This document shows, in pieces, positions 6,916-14,894 of a stretch of DNA of 26,164 nucleotides; within the stretch, counting starts at the first letter, position 1; every line of letters starts with the position of its first letter. Location: positions 1-26,164 of the forward strand of contig JBGPHC010000043.1 in NCBI GenBank assembly GCA_041484195.1. The letters run 5' to 3'. The DNA is from PSRI01 sp041484195. GTDB taxonomy: Bacteria > Bacteroidota > Bacteroidia > Chitinophagales > Chitinophagaceae. Below the pieces are notes generated by a model. It was given only the letters and a program-made list of their open reading frames with translations, was not told the origin of the DNA and did no database searches. A program made the translations under genes and the position numbers.

Positions 6916-8212
6916 TTTGTTCAGTTATCGTTTCTTGAATAGGGATGATGGGGTAAATCCTTGCAAAAAAAGTAATAACGAGTAAAGCACCTGCCAAAGA
7001 ACCCATGGCGATGGCCCATTCTTCCCAGCTGGGGAAATATCGATGAAAACTCTGAGGCACTTCCTGCATAGGGAGGAAGGGATGCAATAGTGTGGGCGTT
7101 ACAATCAGGTAGCGTTTGAACCATGCTCCAACCACCACCATCGATCCAGCGATAAACATCGGCAACGGCCTTCTTCCTTTTTTAAATACCAGAATTAAGA
7201 TGGGTATGATCATACCCACCAGAATGGCGAACCAGAATACTGGAGCATATTCCCCTAAAAATAATTCGGTCAGGTGCTCGGCTTCAGGTTTCTTCATCTT
7301 GAATGCCGGAACCAGGTATTCATTCACGTTAAAATAGAGATACAACAGAGCCAGCAGCACAACTATCTTGCCCATCTTATCAAAATGTTTGATGGTAATA
7401 TAATTTTCCAGCTTATAGACTTTCCGGAAAACATACATGGCAACCACCACTCCTCCGGCGCCCACCAGGAAAGCGCCCGATATGAAATAGGCACCGAAAT
7501 TAGTGCTGTCCCAGCCCGGGCGGTAGGTAGTTGCAAATAACCAGGAGGTGACAGTATGGATACAAAAGGCTACCGGTATAATAATAATGCAAAGAATGTG
7601 GATGGATTTGCGACTGATCCGGGATTGTGCCTTGGTTCCTTTCCAGAAAGAACCCTGGAAACGGTACAGACGGTTCAATGCTTTTCCTGTCTGGTCTTTG
7701 AAACGAATAAGAATTTTCAGATCGGGTAATAAGGGGAAATATAAGAGCAGACAACTGATGAAAAAGTAGGTGCCTATCACGATAACGTCCCACATAATGG
7801 GGGATTGAATACGCCCATGAATGAACAGGTTCATGAATCTTTCCGGTCGCCCCATGTCCACGATGATGATAATCGAAGCGAACACGATGGCGGAAACGGC
7901 AATGATCTCGGCGATCCGGGTGAGTGGTGTGCTCCATTTTACGTTTGCCAATCTGAAAATGGCAGTAATGAGGGATCCCACCAGGCTGATAGCTACAAAA
8001 AACACAAAATTGGAAATGTAAATCCCCCAGGATACATAGTCTCTCATGTGAGTCACTTCCAGGCCATATTTCAATTGACGGTAATAGGCAAATACCCCGA
8101 CCAGGCTGATTAGCATGAGTGATACGGTCCAGATTTTTCCCCGGGTACCAAATTTTTGAGGAAGGAGATCCCGGGTTATCTCTTCGCTTGTGGGTGCAGT
8201 TGAGTTAATCAC
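6893..8212 (-). CDS. NrfD/PsrC-type quinone-reactive membrane subunit
   Basis: The 439-residue polytopic protein has about nine or ten membrane helices. Early segments with YVSWGIYISNFVFFVAIS and the stretch DMGRPERFMNLF match the NrfD/PsrC family, which includes polysulfide reductase, Qrc, Hmc/Dsr and alternative complex III subunits. Members bind menaquinone or ubiquinone in the membrane and exchange electrons with a periplasmic ferredoxin-like partner. The start is a GTG at 8210-8212; the next in-frame ATG would remove the first membrane segment. It begins six bases after the stop of the FeS subunit gene and overlaps the following gene, so the three are surely co-translated. Confidence 0.88.
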   Translation of the reverse strand: MINSTAPTSEEITRDLLPQKFGTRGKIWTVSLMLISLVGVFAYYRQLKYGLEVTHMRDYVSWGIYISNFVFFVAISLVGSLITAIFRLANVKWSTPLTRIAEIIAVSAIVFASIIIIVDMGRPERFMNLFIHGRIQSPIMWDVIVIGTYFFISCLLLYFPLLPDLKILIRFKDQTGKALNRLYRFQGSFWKGTKAQSRISRKSIHILCIIIIPVAFCIHTVTSWLFATTYRPGWDSTNFGAYFISGAFLVGAGGVVVAMYVFRKVYKLENYITIKHFDKMGKIVVLLALLYLYFNVNEYLVPAFKMKKPEAEHLTELFLGEYAPVFWFAILVGMIIPILILVFKKGRRPLPMFIAGSMVVVGAWFKRYLIVTPTLLHPFLPMQEVPQSFHRYFPSWEEWAIAMGSLAGALLVITFFARIYPIIPIQETITEQNGKDEHS

Positions 8213-8218
8213 GATTGG

Positions 8219-9160
8219 TTATTTTAAAATATTCTTTTTGTCTTCATCGTTCTCATTTTCCAGCCCTGATTCAAATGGGAAATTGCGATTCACCGGTGGC
8301 AGATAATAAACGCGGGGCCTTGTGCCCAGATCCTCCATAAGACGGTAACCTGCCTTGTCTTTGATAAGGTCGCTGAAGCGGAAAGTCTCTGAGCCATTAG
8401 TTACGGAATCTTCATTCATGTCCCCAAAAAGGAAAACACCGTTGGGGCAGGCAGATACACAGTGTGGCAATTGCCCCTTTCTGACCATGTCAGGACAGAA
8501 ATCACATTTCCCAACGGTTCCTTTCTTTTGTGGAGTGCTGGTTTCACAGGAATATTTTTGTTCAGCTATTTCTTCAGGCAATTCAGGGTCGCCCCAATTA
8601 AACACCCTGGTAGAATATGGACAGGCTGCCATACAAAAACGACATCCGATACAACGATCGCTGTCAATCAAAACAATGCCATCCTGTCTTTTAAAGGTTG
8701 CATCTACGGGACATACTTTTACGCAAGGTGGTTCATCGCAGTGCATGCAGGTAGTGGGTTGCCAGTATGGAGCTGTTTGTTCAGCATCCTGCATTCCATA
8801 CACTTTTATCCAGTTCTGACCCGGATGTACATGGTGCATGTGGTTGCAGGCACTCTGGCATTTTTTTAAATTCTTGCAACGGGAGAGGTCAATGACCATG
8901 ACAAACTTTTTCCCTTCTATTCCTTTTCTCTCTTCCTTGTTAGAAATAGTTGGCAGATCTGGAACGGGCTTCAAGAAAGCCTTGTCCACTTCAATGATTT
9001 CTCCGTCAACTGACAAAAGTTTCACTTTTTCACCCGATGGAATTACCGTTTCATCGGTGTTTGCAAAGGGATTTTGATTTGTATTACATCCCGCGGCCAT
9101 TCCTGCCATCAAACCGGTAATCAGGAATTTCCGACGGGAAGATGCGTCAACTTCTTTCAT
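8219..9160 (-). CDS. Tat-exported 4Fe-4S ferredoxin-type lipoprotein (electron transfer subunit)
   Basis: The 313-residue protein starts with a Tat signal (SSRRKFL, Arg9-Arg10) that also has a lipobox-like end, GMAAGC, with Cys25. It should therefore fold in the cytoplasm and sit lipid-anchored outside. The core matches the DmsB/PsrB/NrfC family. Cluster motifs are C95-x5-C101-x3-C105, C138-x2-C141-x4-C146-x3-C150, C170-x2-C173-x2-C176-x3-C180 and C219-x2-C222-x11-C234-x3-C238. In the first motif the expected second Cys is Leu98, which predicts one [3Fe-4S] and three [4Fe-4S] clusters. Residues 45-63 form a short unit shared with the 91-residue protein encoded just upstream. It is the obvious partner of the NrfD-type protein; no molybdopterin subunit is present. 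Confidence 0.88.
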   Translation of the reverse strand: MKEVDASSRRKFLITGLMAGMAAGCNTNQNPFANTDETVIPSGEKVKLLSVDGEIIEVDKAFLKPVPDLPTISNKEERKGIEGKKFVMVIDLSRCKNLKKCQSACNHMHHVHPGQNWIKVYGMQDAEQTAPYWQPTTCMHCDEPPCVKVCPVDATFKRQDGIVLIDSDRCIGCRFCMAACPYSTRVFNWGDPELPEEIAEQKYSCETSTPQKKGTVGKCDFCPDMVRKGQLPHCVSACPNGVFLFGDMNEDSVTNGSETFRFSDLIKDKAGYRLMEDLGTRPRVYYLPPVNRNFPFESGLENENDEDKKNILK

Positions 9161-9168
9161 GGTGGTTT

Positions 9169-9444
9169 TTATTGATCTTCTAAATGACTTTTACTTTTTA
9201 TCCAGCCTTGCAATTCCTTGTTGGTGACCTTCTGAGCCTTGTGAGTGAGAAAATCTTTATCCACTTCCACCAGCTTACCATCCTGGCTGAGCATTTTCAC
9301 CAGTTGCTTTTTTTTCTTTGGAGAGATGATCGTTTTAAGCGCAGTGACTGAAGCCAGAATCCCAAGACCCCATAGTAGAAATTTTTTTCGGCTGGATGGA
9401 TCTTGGTTTTGTTCCTGGCCCGCCTGATTGTTGTTTGTATTCAT
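9169..9444 (-). CDS. 91-residue membrane-anchored protein sharing a segment with the FeS subunit
   Basis: After a polar Asn/Gln-rich start comes SSRKKFLLWGLGILASVTAL (about residues 17-36), a Tat-like signal with Arg-Lys in place of Arg-Arg, or simply a membrane anchor since no clear cleavage site or lipobox is seen. The outer part (residues 49-66, VKMLSQDGKLVEVDKDFL) closely resembles residues 46-63 of the FeS protein encoded eight bases downstream (VKLLSVDGEIIEVDKAFL), and a later TNKE/SNKE match extends this. There are no Cys. It is probably an assembly or structural subunit of the FeS/NrfD complex, formed by duplication of the FeS N-terminal region. It is the first gene after an internal terminator. 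Confidence 0.75.
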   Translation of the reverse strand: MNTNNNQAGQEQNQDPSSRKKFLLWGLGILASVTALKTIISPKKKKQLVKMLSQDGKLVEVDKDFLTHKAQKVTNKELQGWIKSKSHLEDQ

Positions 9445-9557
9445 GCTGTTAAGGTACTGCCGCCTTGCCTGGCACCGAATTACTTTGATCAGTTCTATAT
9501 ATGATTATTGTCAGATTGTAATGGATCATCTGATGGCGCTGGTCAAACTCATAAAAT

Positions 9558-9590
9558 AAAAAAAACACCAGCCCAGAAACTGGGCCGGTG
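9558..9590 (-). terminator. intrinsic terminator between the cytochrome c gene and the FeS/NrfD genes
   Basis: Read on the minus strand, the stem CACC-G-GCCCAG with loop TTT pairs with CTGGGC-T-GGTG (one mismatch) and is followed by eight T and then a T/A-rich stretch. It lies 35 bases past the cytochrome c stop and splits the respiratory region into two transcripts. Confidence 0.75.
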
Positions 9591-9624
9591 CTGTGGTTAT
9601 AACGACGGGCAAGGGAGTACCTGA

Positions 9625-10035
9625 TTATTTCTTAAGGGTACGTATATAATTCACGATACTCCATATATCATCCTGGTCAGGAATCTTCTTCTTAAAACTC
9701 GGCATATCATCCCTTCCTTCTGATGTTTTATAAAAAAGAGAGCCATCGCTTTGCGTCTGTTCGCTCGCTTTGGAAAAATCCCCCGGTTCAGTTTTCAACT
9801 GCGCTGCTTTTGGTCCATCACCTTGTCCTTTCACACCATGGCAGGATTTGCAATGTGTGCTCCATAGAGCTTTCCCCGCGGCAATCGATTCGGCGTCGGA
9901 AGCAACCGAGTTCTTCATGGATTTGTATTTGTCGGGTACGGGCCAGGGCTTCTTTTCCTGCATCCTGAATGTAAATCCTGTGGCAAAGATTACGATCAAT
10001 ACAGCAAGCGCTGACGTATAATATCTCAATTTCAT
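9625..10035 (-). CDS. monohaem class I cytochrome c
   Basis: A 136-residue protein with an N-terminal hydrophobic signal or anchor (about residues 8-23) and one haem site, C62-K-S-C65-H66, followed by a small cytochrome c fold ending in the helix DDIWSIVNYIRTLKK. Met111 in RDDMPSF is the likely sixth iron ligand. It acts in the periplasm, either free or tethered. It follows the DUF5777 barrel gene by about 30 bases and precedes the FeS/NrfD genes, so it is the likely soluble electron carrier that meets the FeS lipoprotein. Full length for the family, with no visible defect. Confidence 0.88.
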   Translation of the reverse strand: MKLRYYTSALAVLIVIFATGFTFRMQEKKPWPVPDKYKSMKNSVASDAESIAAGKALWSTHCKSCHGVKGQGDGPKAAQLKTEPGDFSKASEQTQSDGSLFYKTSEGRDDMPSFKKKIPDQDDIWSIVNYIRTLKK

Positions 10036-10064
10036 GACTAGATGATTTTAAAAAGTTTATAATA

Positions 10065-10985
10065 TTAATAATTCCACATTCTTGTGATATTGAATCCGAT
10101 CAGGAACTGGCCGTCCTTAAAGTTATTGTGATTATAGTAATTATTTCTTTGCGGCGTAATAAAACTATAATTACCCAAAAAGAATTGGAAAGCGTGCGCG
10201 CTGGTTGTTACCTCAAGTCCAAATGAAATATTGGGACTGGGATTATTGGAACGATGCTTGGTGATAGGTTGATCATAATTCACGATGATGCCCATGTTCT
10301 CTTTTATTTTGTACCGGCCGGCAAGTGCTACCGCAAAATGGTCGTGGTTCATGGTTCCCCTGTATTTCCCCGGTTCATAATAATAGCCGTCCACAATGTT
10401 TACGTGGGTTAAACTCGGAGATACCTGAGCCGAGAATTTTGGTGTAATTTTTCGGGCAATGATCAACTGGTTAAAGTACATCAACCGATCAGAATAGTGT
10501 ACAAAATTATCCTTGCCCCTGGTATCCAGCGAGATATCTCCGAAATAGGTGACACTCACCGGATATTTCGATTTCGTTTGTTTGATGATTGCGTATTTTC
10601 CATATCCTTCCCAGGTCATATTTGCTTTGGTGATGGAAAACCCAACCATAAGATTGTTGATAGGCACATATTCAAAACCCAGACGGATATTGGAAGGAGC
10701 AAAAAAGCCCAGGAAGTCCTTATATCCATTCTTGATGGTTCCAAACCGGTGCATGATATCCATCTCGAGAGTCCCCTTGATCGGCACCATAACTGTTTGG
10801 TTGTCGATGATCCAGATGCTTCCGAATGTATTTTTTTCGGGTTTGATTTTCTTTGCGGCAACCGGCGTTTGTTCATTGCCGCTACTGTCCTGGCCCAGGA
10901 TAATGCCATTCAACAGGAAAAGGCAGAGCATCAGCATGGCAGGCCGAACAAACCAATTTTTCGTATTATAAGTATTAGGTTTCAT
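10065..10985 (-). CDS. DUF5777-type outer-membrane beta-barrel protein
   Basis: A 306-residue protein with a signal peptide (hydrophobic residues 14-31, ending ILGQ) and a body of alternating amphipathic strands that ends in the aromatic FNITRMWNY, as outer-membrane barrels do. Stretches such as DNQTVMVPIKGTLEMDIMHR, SDRLMYFNQLIIARKI and VVDGYYYEPGKY agree with what I recall of the Bacteroidota DUF5777 family, which is often found with YceI-like proteins and small cytochromes. The biochemical role is not known. Its place between two cytochrome genes suggests it is part of the same electron transfer system, perhaps as a porin or docking barrel (inference). Confidence 0.8.
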   Translation of the reverse strand: MKPNTYNTKNWFVRPAMLMLCLFLLNGIILGQDSSGNEQTPVAAKKIKPEKNTFGSIWIIDNQTVMVPIKGTLEMDIMHRFGTIKNGYKDFLGFFAPSNIRLGFEYVPINNLMVGFSITKANMTWEGYGKYAIIKQTKSKYPVSVTYFGDISLDTRGKDNFVHYSDRLMYFNQLIIARKITPKFSAQVSPSLTHVNIVDGYYYEPGKYRGTMNHDHFAVALAGRYKIKENMGIIVNYDQPITKHRSNNPSPNISFGLEVTTSAHAFQFFLGNYSFITPQRNNYYNHNNFKDGQFLIGFNITRMWNY

Positions 10986-11005
10986 TTGTCTGGTTTTAAG
11001 TTCAG

Positions 11006-11392
11006 TTAATTATTCGGTGCACCATTGCGAATCCAGTCCAGTATTTTTTGAACATCCGAAGGCTTTAGGGCTCCGGTGGGAGGCATGGAACCCGATTTCA
11101 CTTCACCATAAAGAATACTGTTGCCGGGAATGACCGTATCAATAAAACCTCCCGATGTGATGGCGATGTATGCATTCTCCGCCGTCAGGGAGGGATGGTG
11201 GGCCGGCGCGGCATCATGACAACCGCTGGTGGCGCAATTGGCTGTAAATATTGGCAACAAATCACCGCTAAAACTTACCGCCTGTGGCGGTGCTGTCGGA
11301 TCCTGGCCGGGACTTAATATATCCTTGTAACAACCGCTGAGGCCTGTGGTTACAAGAACTATTGTAATTAATAATAGTATGCGGGGTTTCAT
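11006..11392 (-). CDS. haem-binding lipoprotein with CX4CH motif (cytochrome c-like)
   Basis: This 128-residue lipoprotein (LSGC, lipidated Cys21) carries one haem-type site with an expanded spacing, C53-ATSG-C58-H59, instead of CX2CH. Met103 in SGSMPPTG is a likely distal ligand, and the C-terminal KPSDVQKILDWIRNGA is the final helix of a class I cytochrome. Domains of this type are often labelled cytochrome c or planctomycete-type cytochrome c in Bacteroidota. It lies 20 bases upstream of the DUF5777 gene and is most likely membrane-tethered on the periplasmic side. Covalent haem attachment at CX4CH is inferred, not shown. Confidence 0.75.
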   Translation of the reverse strand: MKPRILLLITIVLVTTGLSGCYKDILSPGQDPTAPPQAVSFSGDLLPIFTANCATSGCHDAAPAHHPSLTAENAYIAITSGGFIDTVIPGNSILYGEVKSGSMPPTGALKPSDVQKILDWIRNGAPNN

Positions 11393-11441
11393 ATTTCTAA
11401 ATTTTTAGATTCAATAAATCCTGTTCAAATTGTCTTGCTGT

Positions 11442-12140
11442 TTAAGGCACCTGCCTGAATATGGCATTGCACTTTACATCTATCTTATCAGCAATATTGG
11501 TGGAGACAATTCCATAATCTGTTTGTGCCAGGAATTGAAAATCGAAACTGAAACCATATACCGTCTTTAAGGTAGCCCCTGAACCGGTCGTAGTTTCACC
11601 ATCATACATTAGCTTTCCGGTTATTTCCTTCGTAACCCCATGAAAAGTGAAATCGAATTTCACGTTATAGCCTTTATCGGTGGTGCTGAGTTCAACACTT
11701 TTCGATTTGAGGATGGCCAGATTTGCAGTTTCTGTGGTCATGGAAGTAGTAGTGCCGAAAGTCGTTTGAAGGCATCCTCCATCACGGCCGGGCTCACTGG
11801 TATTGACGGAATTGATCCATACCCAGGCTTCAAAATTGGTACCATCAGGATTTGATTCATCAAAATTGAAAGTGGTCATGCCAAAACTGTTGAATCGGCC
11901 GGTTAGCGTGGAGAGCCCACCCAGGTAAGCCGTTCCCCATCCGACATTTCCATGCGTTTTATCATAAGTCAGTTTGGTATCGGCAGGAAAATTCAACTTT
12001 AAATTTCCGCGCTCAATTTTTGGACCATTACTTACCAATAGCTCATTGTCGTGGGTACAACTGCTGAAATAGAGAACACCACTCACCAGAATTGTGGCGA
12101 CTGCCATTAAATAAGTAATGCTTTTTTGAAAGGGTTTCAT
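11442..12140 (-). CDS. YceI-like lipoprotein
   Basis: I choose Met at 12138-12140 as the start, giving 232 residues that begin with a lipoprotein signal ending YFSSC (Cys28); a longer frame from 12215 adds 25 residues without signal character. The body reads as the YceI lipocalin-like fold: an early strand with GNLKLNFPADTKLTYDKTH, a middle SMTTETANLAILKSKSVE, and the typical FTFHGVTKEITGKLMYDG. YceI proteins bind isoprenoid-type lipids such as quinones in known cases. The gene heads the cytochrome/DUF5777 set, so a quinone- or lipid-related role in that system is plausible. Confidence 0.75.
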   Translation of the reverse strand: MKPFQKSITYLMAVATILVSGVLYFSSCTHDNELLVSNGPKIERGNLKLNFPADTKLTYDKTHGNVGWGTAYLGGLSTLTGRFNSFGMTTFNFDESNPDGTNFEAWVWINSVNTSEPGRDGGCLQTTFGTTTSMTTETANLAILKSKSVELSTTDKGYNVKFDFTFHGVTKEITGKLMYDGETTTGSGATLKTVYGFSFDFQFLAQTDYGIVSTNIADKIDVKCNAIFRQVP

Positions 12141-12292
12141 ATACAGTTTTTTAATTTTGAATTGATTATTTAGCATCAATTTGCGAGCACTAAAGTATTT
12201 ACGAACTGATGACAATCTTATGACCTTTATTAGGACTTGAATTGAGAGATGTCAGAACTCTCTAACTTGTGATTGTTTAAAGCTGGATAGGA

Positions 12293-12826
12293 TCAGGCAT
12301 TTTCCCTTTTGATGCGATGTATCAATTTTGAGCCAAGGAGCAGGAACAATAAAGCGGTTATGTAAATGCCTAAACTAACGGAATATATCTTTAGACCGTT
12401 GCCAAGCAAAGAATTGTCAAACAGTTTGTCCCGGGCTTCTGCAAACAAATCTATCATCATGAGCGCAAAAAATATGGAGCTGTGCAATGCGGATAGGATG
12501 GGCCTTTCACGTAAGAATGGTATCCAGAAAAGAATGGAGAGTAATGCCCAACCATGCAGGAAAGGATATTGCAGAGAGGAAACGAAATGTTGAAATGTAT
12601 TGTAAGAATGCCCTACTCTCAATTGCAGTCCCCAGAAAATTGTCCCAACGAAGGCGTATGTTAACGGTAGTAGAGGCATTATCCTTATCTTAATGAACCC
12701 TCTCTGACCCTTGTATGCTGAAACAATATACAGAATGCTGAATACAAGCAGGTAACCGGAAAATAAAGTTTCGAGCATTATCCATTCCATATATCCATCC
12801 AGGGTATCAGGCATAGATAAACGCAT
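12293..12826 (-). CDS. five-helix membrane protein of unknown function
   Basis: A 177-residue protein made almost wholly of membrane segments, about five helices, for example LETLFSGYLLVFSILYIVSA and IYSVSLGIYITALLFLLLGS, with a short basic C-terminus (KLIHRIKREN). No catalytic or cofactor motif is visible and I do not recognise the family. Met5 (12814) is an alternative start. It lies 150 bases upstream of the YceI-like gene on the same strand and may belong to the same transcript, but the gap is large enough for a separate promoter. Confidence 0.7.
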   Translation of the reverse strand: MRLSMPDTLDGYMEWIMLETLFSGYLLVFSILYIVSAYKGQRGFIKIRIMPLLPLTYAFVGTIFWGLQLRVGHSYNTFQHFVSSLQYPFLHGWALLSILFWIPFLRERPILSALHSSIFFALMMIDLFAEARDKLFDNSLLGNGLKIYSVSLGIYITALLFLLLGSKLIHRIKRENA

Positions 12827-13133
12827 TTAATCGTGTAAAGCTATGCTGGGGCTAAAATCGCCAGTATGACTTATGTAGCACAATGGCATGATATTAATCA
12901 GATTGCATCAGAGTTTGTTTTCGAGCTTATAAGATTCTTCAATGGGTCAGGGGTCCGGGGTCATGCATGAATGGATCCGGTAAGCTGCCATTTTGAAACT
13001 CATCAATGAATTGATTACCTTAGGTCAATAGTTTGTGACATGAAAGTTGAGCTCAATTGGGATTATATGTATTATTGTTAATTCCAGGCAGCGGATTTGA
13101 TTTTTTCTACCAAAGCACTAATTGTTTTTACAG

Positions 13134-14534
13134 ATGTGTTTACCATTTCGTTGTAGTCTGGGTTCAATCATATTTTTCCTAATACTTTGTTTGAGTTGCC
13201 AGTCATTTTCACAATGTTTTCCTGAAAAAGGCCCACCTCTTTCAAATTCTGAATTTACTACTGGCGGAGATATTGCTGGAGGGCCAGACAGAAGTTGGAA
13301 AATTGCGCTGGATTCCATTAATGGCCCCTATGTTCCCGCCACCCTCATGTATCCACTTCCCCTTATCTATCATAATAACAACCATTGGATATCTTTCAGC
13401 GGCACAGGCGAACATGCTTCGAACAGATATTTTTTCTTTAAGAAGGAATTTGATTTGCCCTGCTACAACCTTTGTGGTAAAAGTTACAATGATGATGACG
13501 CCTTTTGTCTTAATCTGGATATATATGAAGACAATTCCATTTATGAAATTTATGTGAACGGCGTGCCCCAAAGCGCCAATCTGGGTAATATTTTTCCGCT
13601 CCCTAATCCTTTTAACCCCCCGGGTCATACTCAGAGTGACGGGACTTCGGTCTCACTTTGCAAGAATTGGAAAGCCGGCAAGAATACCATTATCATAGTA
13701 ATCGCATCTTCGGCTACCGTAGTGGGTATGATGATCGAGGTCCCGGTGAACCCTCCACCACCACCTGATGCCGACAGCATCAAGGCAACCATCTGCGCAG
13801 GCGAACATTTTCATTTCGGAAGCCTTGATCTTACAGAATCAGGAAAATATTTTCAAAGCTTCCCCAGACCCGGGGGTTGCGACTCAAACGTGGTCTTGAT
13901 GCTGAATGTGGGACCAAAATCATCCACAGTCATCGACCAAACGATTTGTGAGGGAGACAATTTTGCAGGTTATACAGCCAGCGGAACATACGTTGATACT
14001 TACCTTGCGGCAAACGGTTGCGACAGTGTCCGTACCCTGAACCTCACCGTACAGGGAAATCCCAAACCTGAACTGGGAACCAAAGCAGCTATCTGTGATG
14101 GTGATTCATTCACCATTGCCCCGGGGCTATTTACAACTTACCTATGGCAGGATGGTTCTGCAAATGACCATTACACAGTGAAGTCGCCGGGCCTGTATGT
14201 CGTCACTGTTACTAATCCCTGCGGTGCTGCAAGAGGCGAAATAATAGTTAAGGACGGGATCTGTAATATATTTTTCCCCAATGCATTTACCCCCAATCAC
14301 GATGGTAAAAATGATTTCTTCAAGATCCTGACCGACTACAGGCTCCAGGAATATCACCTTGCAGTATATAACCGCTGGGGGCAAATTGTCTATGAAGCAT
14401 CAAACCAATCGAAAGGCTGGGATGGAAACTGGTCGGGAAAAGAACAGCAGTCGGGAATCTATATCTGGAATTGCGTTTTCAAAAGGGCCGGCATTACAAG
14501 CAATATGAAGGGAACCGTTACACTGATCCGATAG
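13134..14534 (+). CDS. secreted adhesin-like protein with type IX secretion (gliding-type, type B) C-terminal domain
   Basis: The start is the ATG at 13134; the frame extends only to an upstream TTG. A signal peptide (about residues 8-27, ending QSFSQ) is followed by an N-terminal beta-rich domain (about 30-210), then repeats with a paired-Cys pattern: ATICAGEHF...GGCDSNV, QTICEGDNF...NGCDSVR and a third partial AAICDGDSF. The last 85 or so residues are the type B sorting domain: FFPNAFTPNHDGKNDFF, YNRWGQIVYE, GWDGNWSGKEQQSGIYIW. Such proteins pass the outer membrane by the type IX system and end up on the surface or outside. The target of the N-terminal domain is unknown. The gene stands alone. 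Confidence 0.88.
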   Translation: MCLPFRCSLGSIIFFLILCLSCQSFSQCFPEKGPPLSNSEFTTGGDIAGGPDRSWKIALDSINGPYVPATLMYPLPLIYHNNNHWISFSGTGEHASNRYFFFKKEFDLPCYNLCGKSYNDDDAFCLNLDIYEDNSIYEIYVNGVPQSANLGNIFPLPNPFNPPGHTQSDGTSVSLCKNWKAGKNTIIIVIASSATVVGMMIEVPVNPPPPPDADSIKATICAGEHFHFGSLDLTESGKYFQSFPRPGGCDSNVVLMLNVGPKSSTVIDQTICEGDNFAGYTASGTYVDTYLAANGCDSVRTLNLTVQGNPKPELGTKAAICDGDSFTIAPGLFTTYLWQDGSANDHYTVKSPGLYVVTVTNPCGAARGEIIVKDGICNIFFPNAFTPNHDGKNDFFKILTDYRLQEYHLAVYNRWGQIVYEASNQSKGWDGNWSGKEQQSGIYIWNCVFKRAGITSNMKGTVTLIR

Positions 14535-14894
14535 AAATAAGATGAAATCCTCTTCTGAAATCATTTAGTAGATCAGGGCTGCATGTGAAAGTGGCCTGCT
14601 ACTTGAGCTATTTTTCAAATAATTGTTGTCCTGGAATATTCAATCTGGACTCTCCATAAAATCGAATTTTCGCTTAAATCGCTTTTCCTTCTTTTCAGGG
14701 AGCCACTTTTCTTTTGTAATCTAATTTGATTGAATCCCCTGTAATTTCATTCTTATCGCAATTCAAGACCCACTCCTTCTCCAATTCCAAAAAAATCCAC
14801 CCCACATCGGTCCATTCACCACCAAAAATCGTCCTCAGGTCAAAGTTTTTTAGTGGAATTCCTTGTCGCTATTAGGTTTGTCAAAAATTCGAAA
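14535..14894 (+). other. gene-free stretch upstream of the acyltransferase operon
   Basis: I find no gene in these 360 bases. TAGGTTTG at 14873-14880 fits the TAnnTTTG box, with a T-rich tract about 21 bases upstream, but it would leave a leader of only about ten bases before the ATG at 14895. It probably carries the promoter of the downstream run. Confidence 0.4.

Noticed and set aside
12244..12262. Inverted repeat GAGAG...CTCTC upstream of the YceI-like gene
   Set aside because: Only five paired bases with a nine-base spacer; expected by chance.
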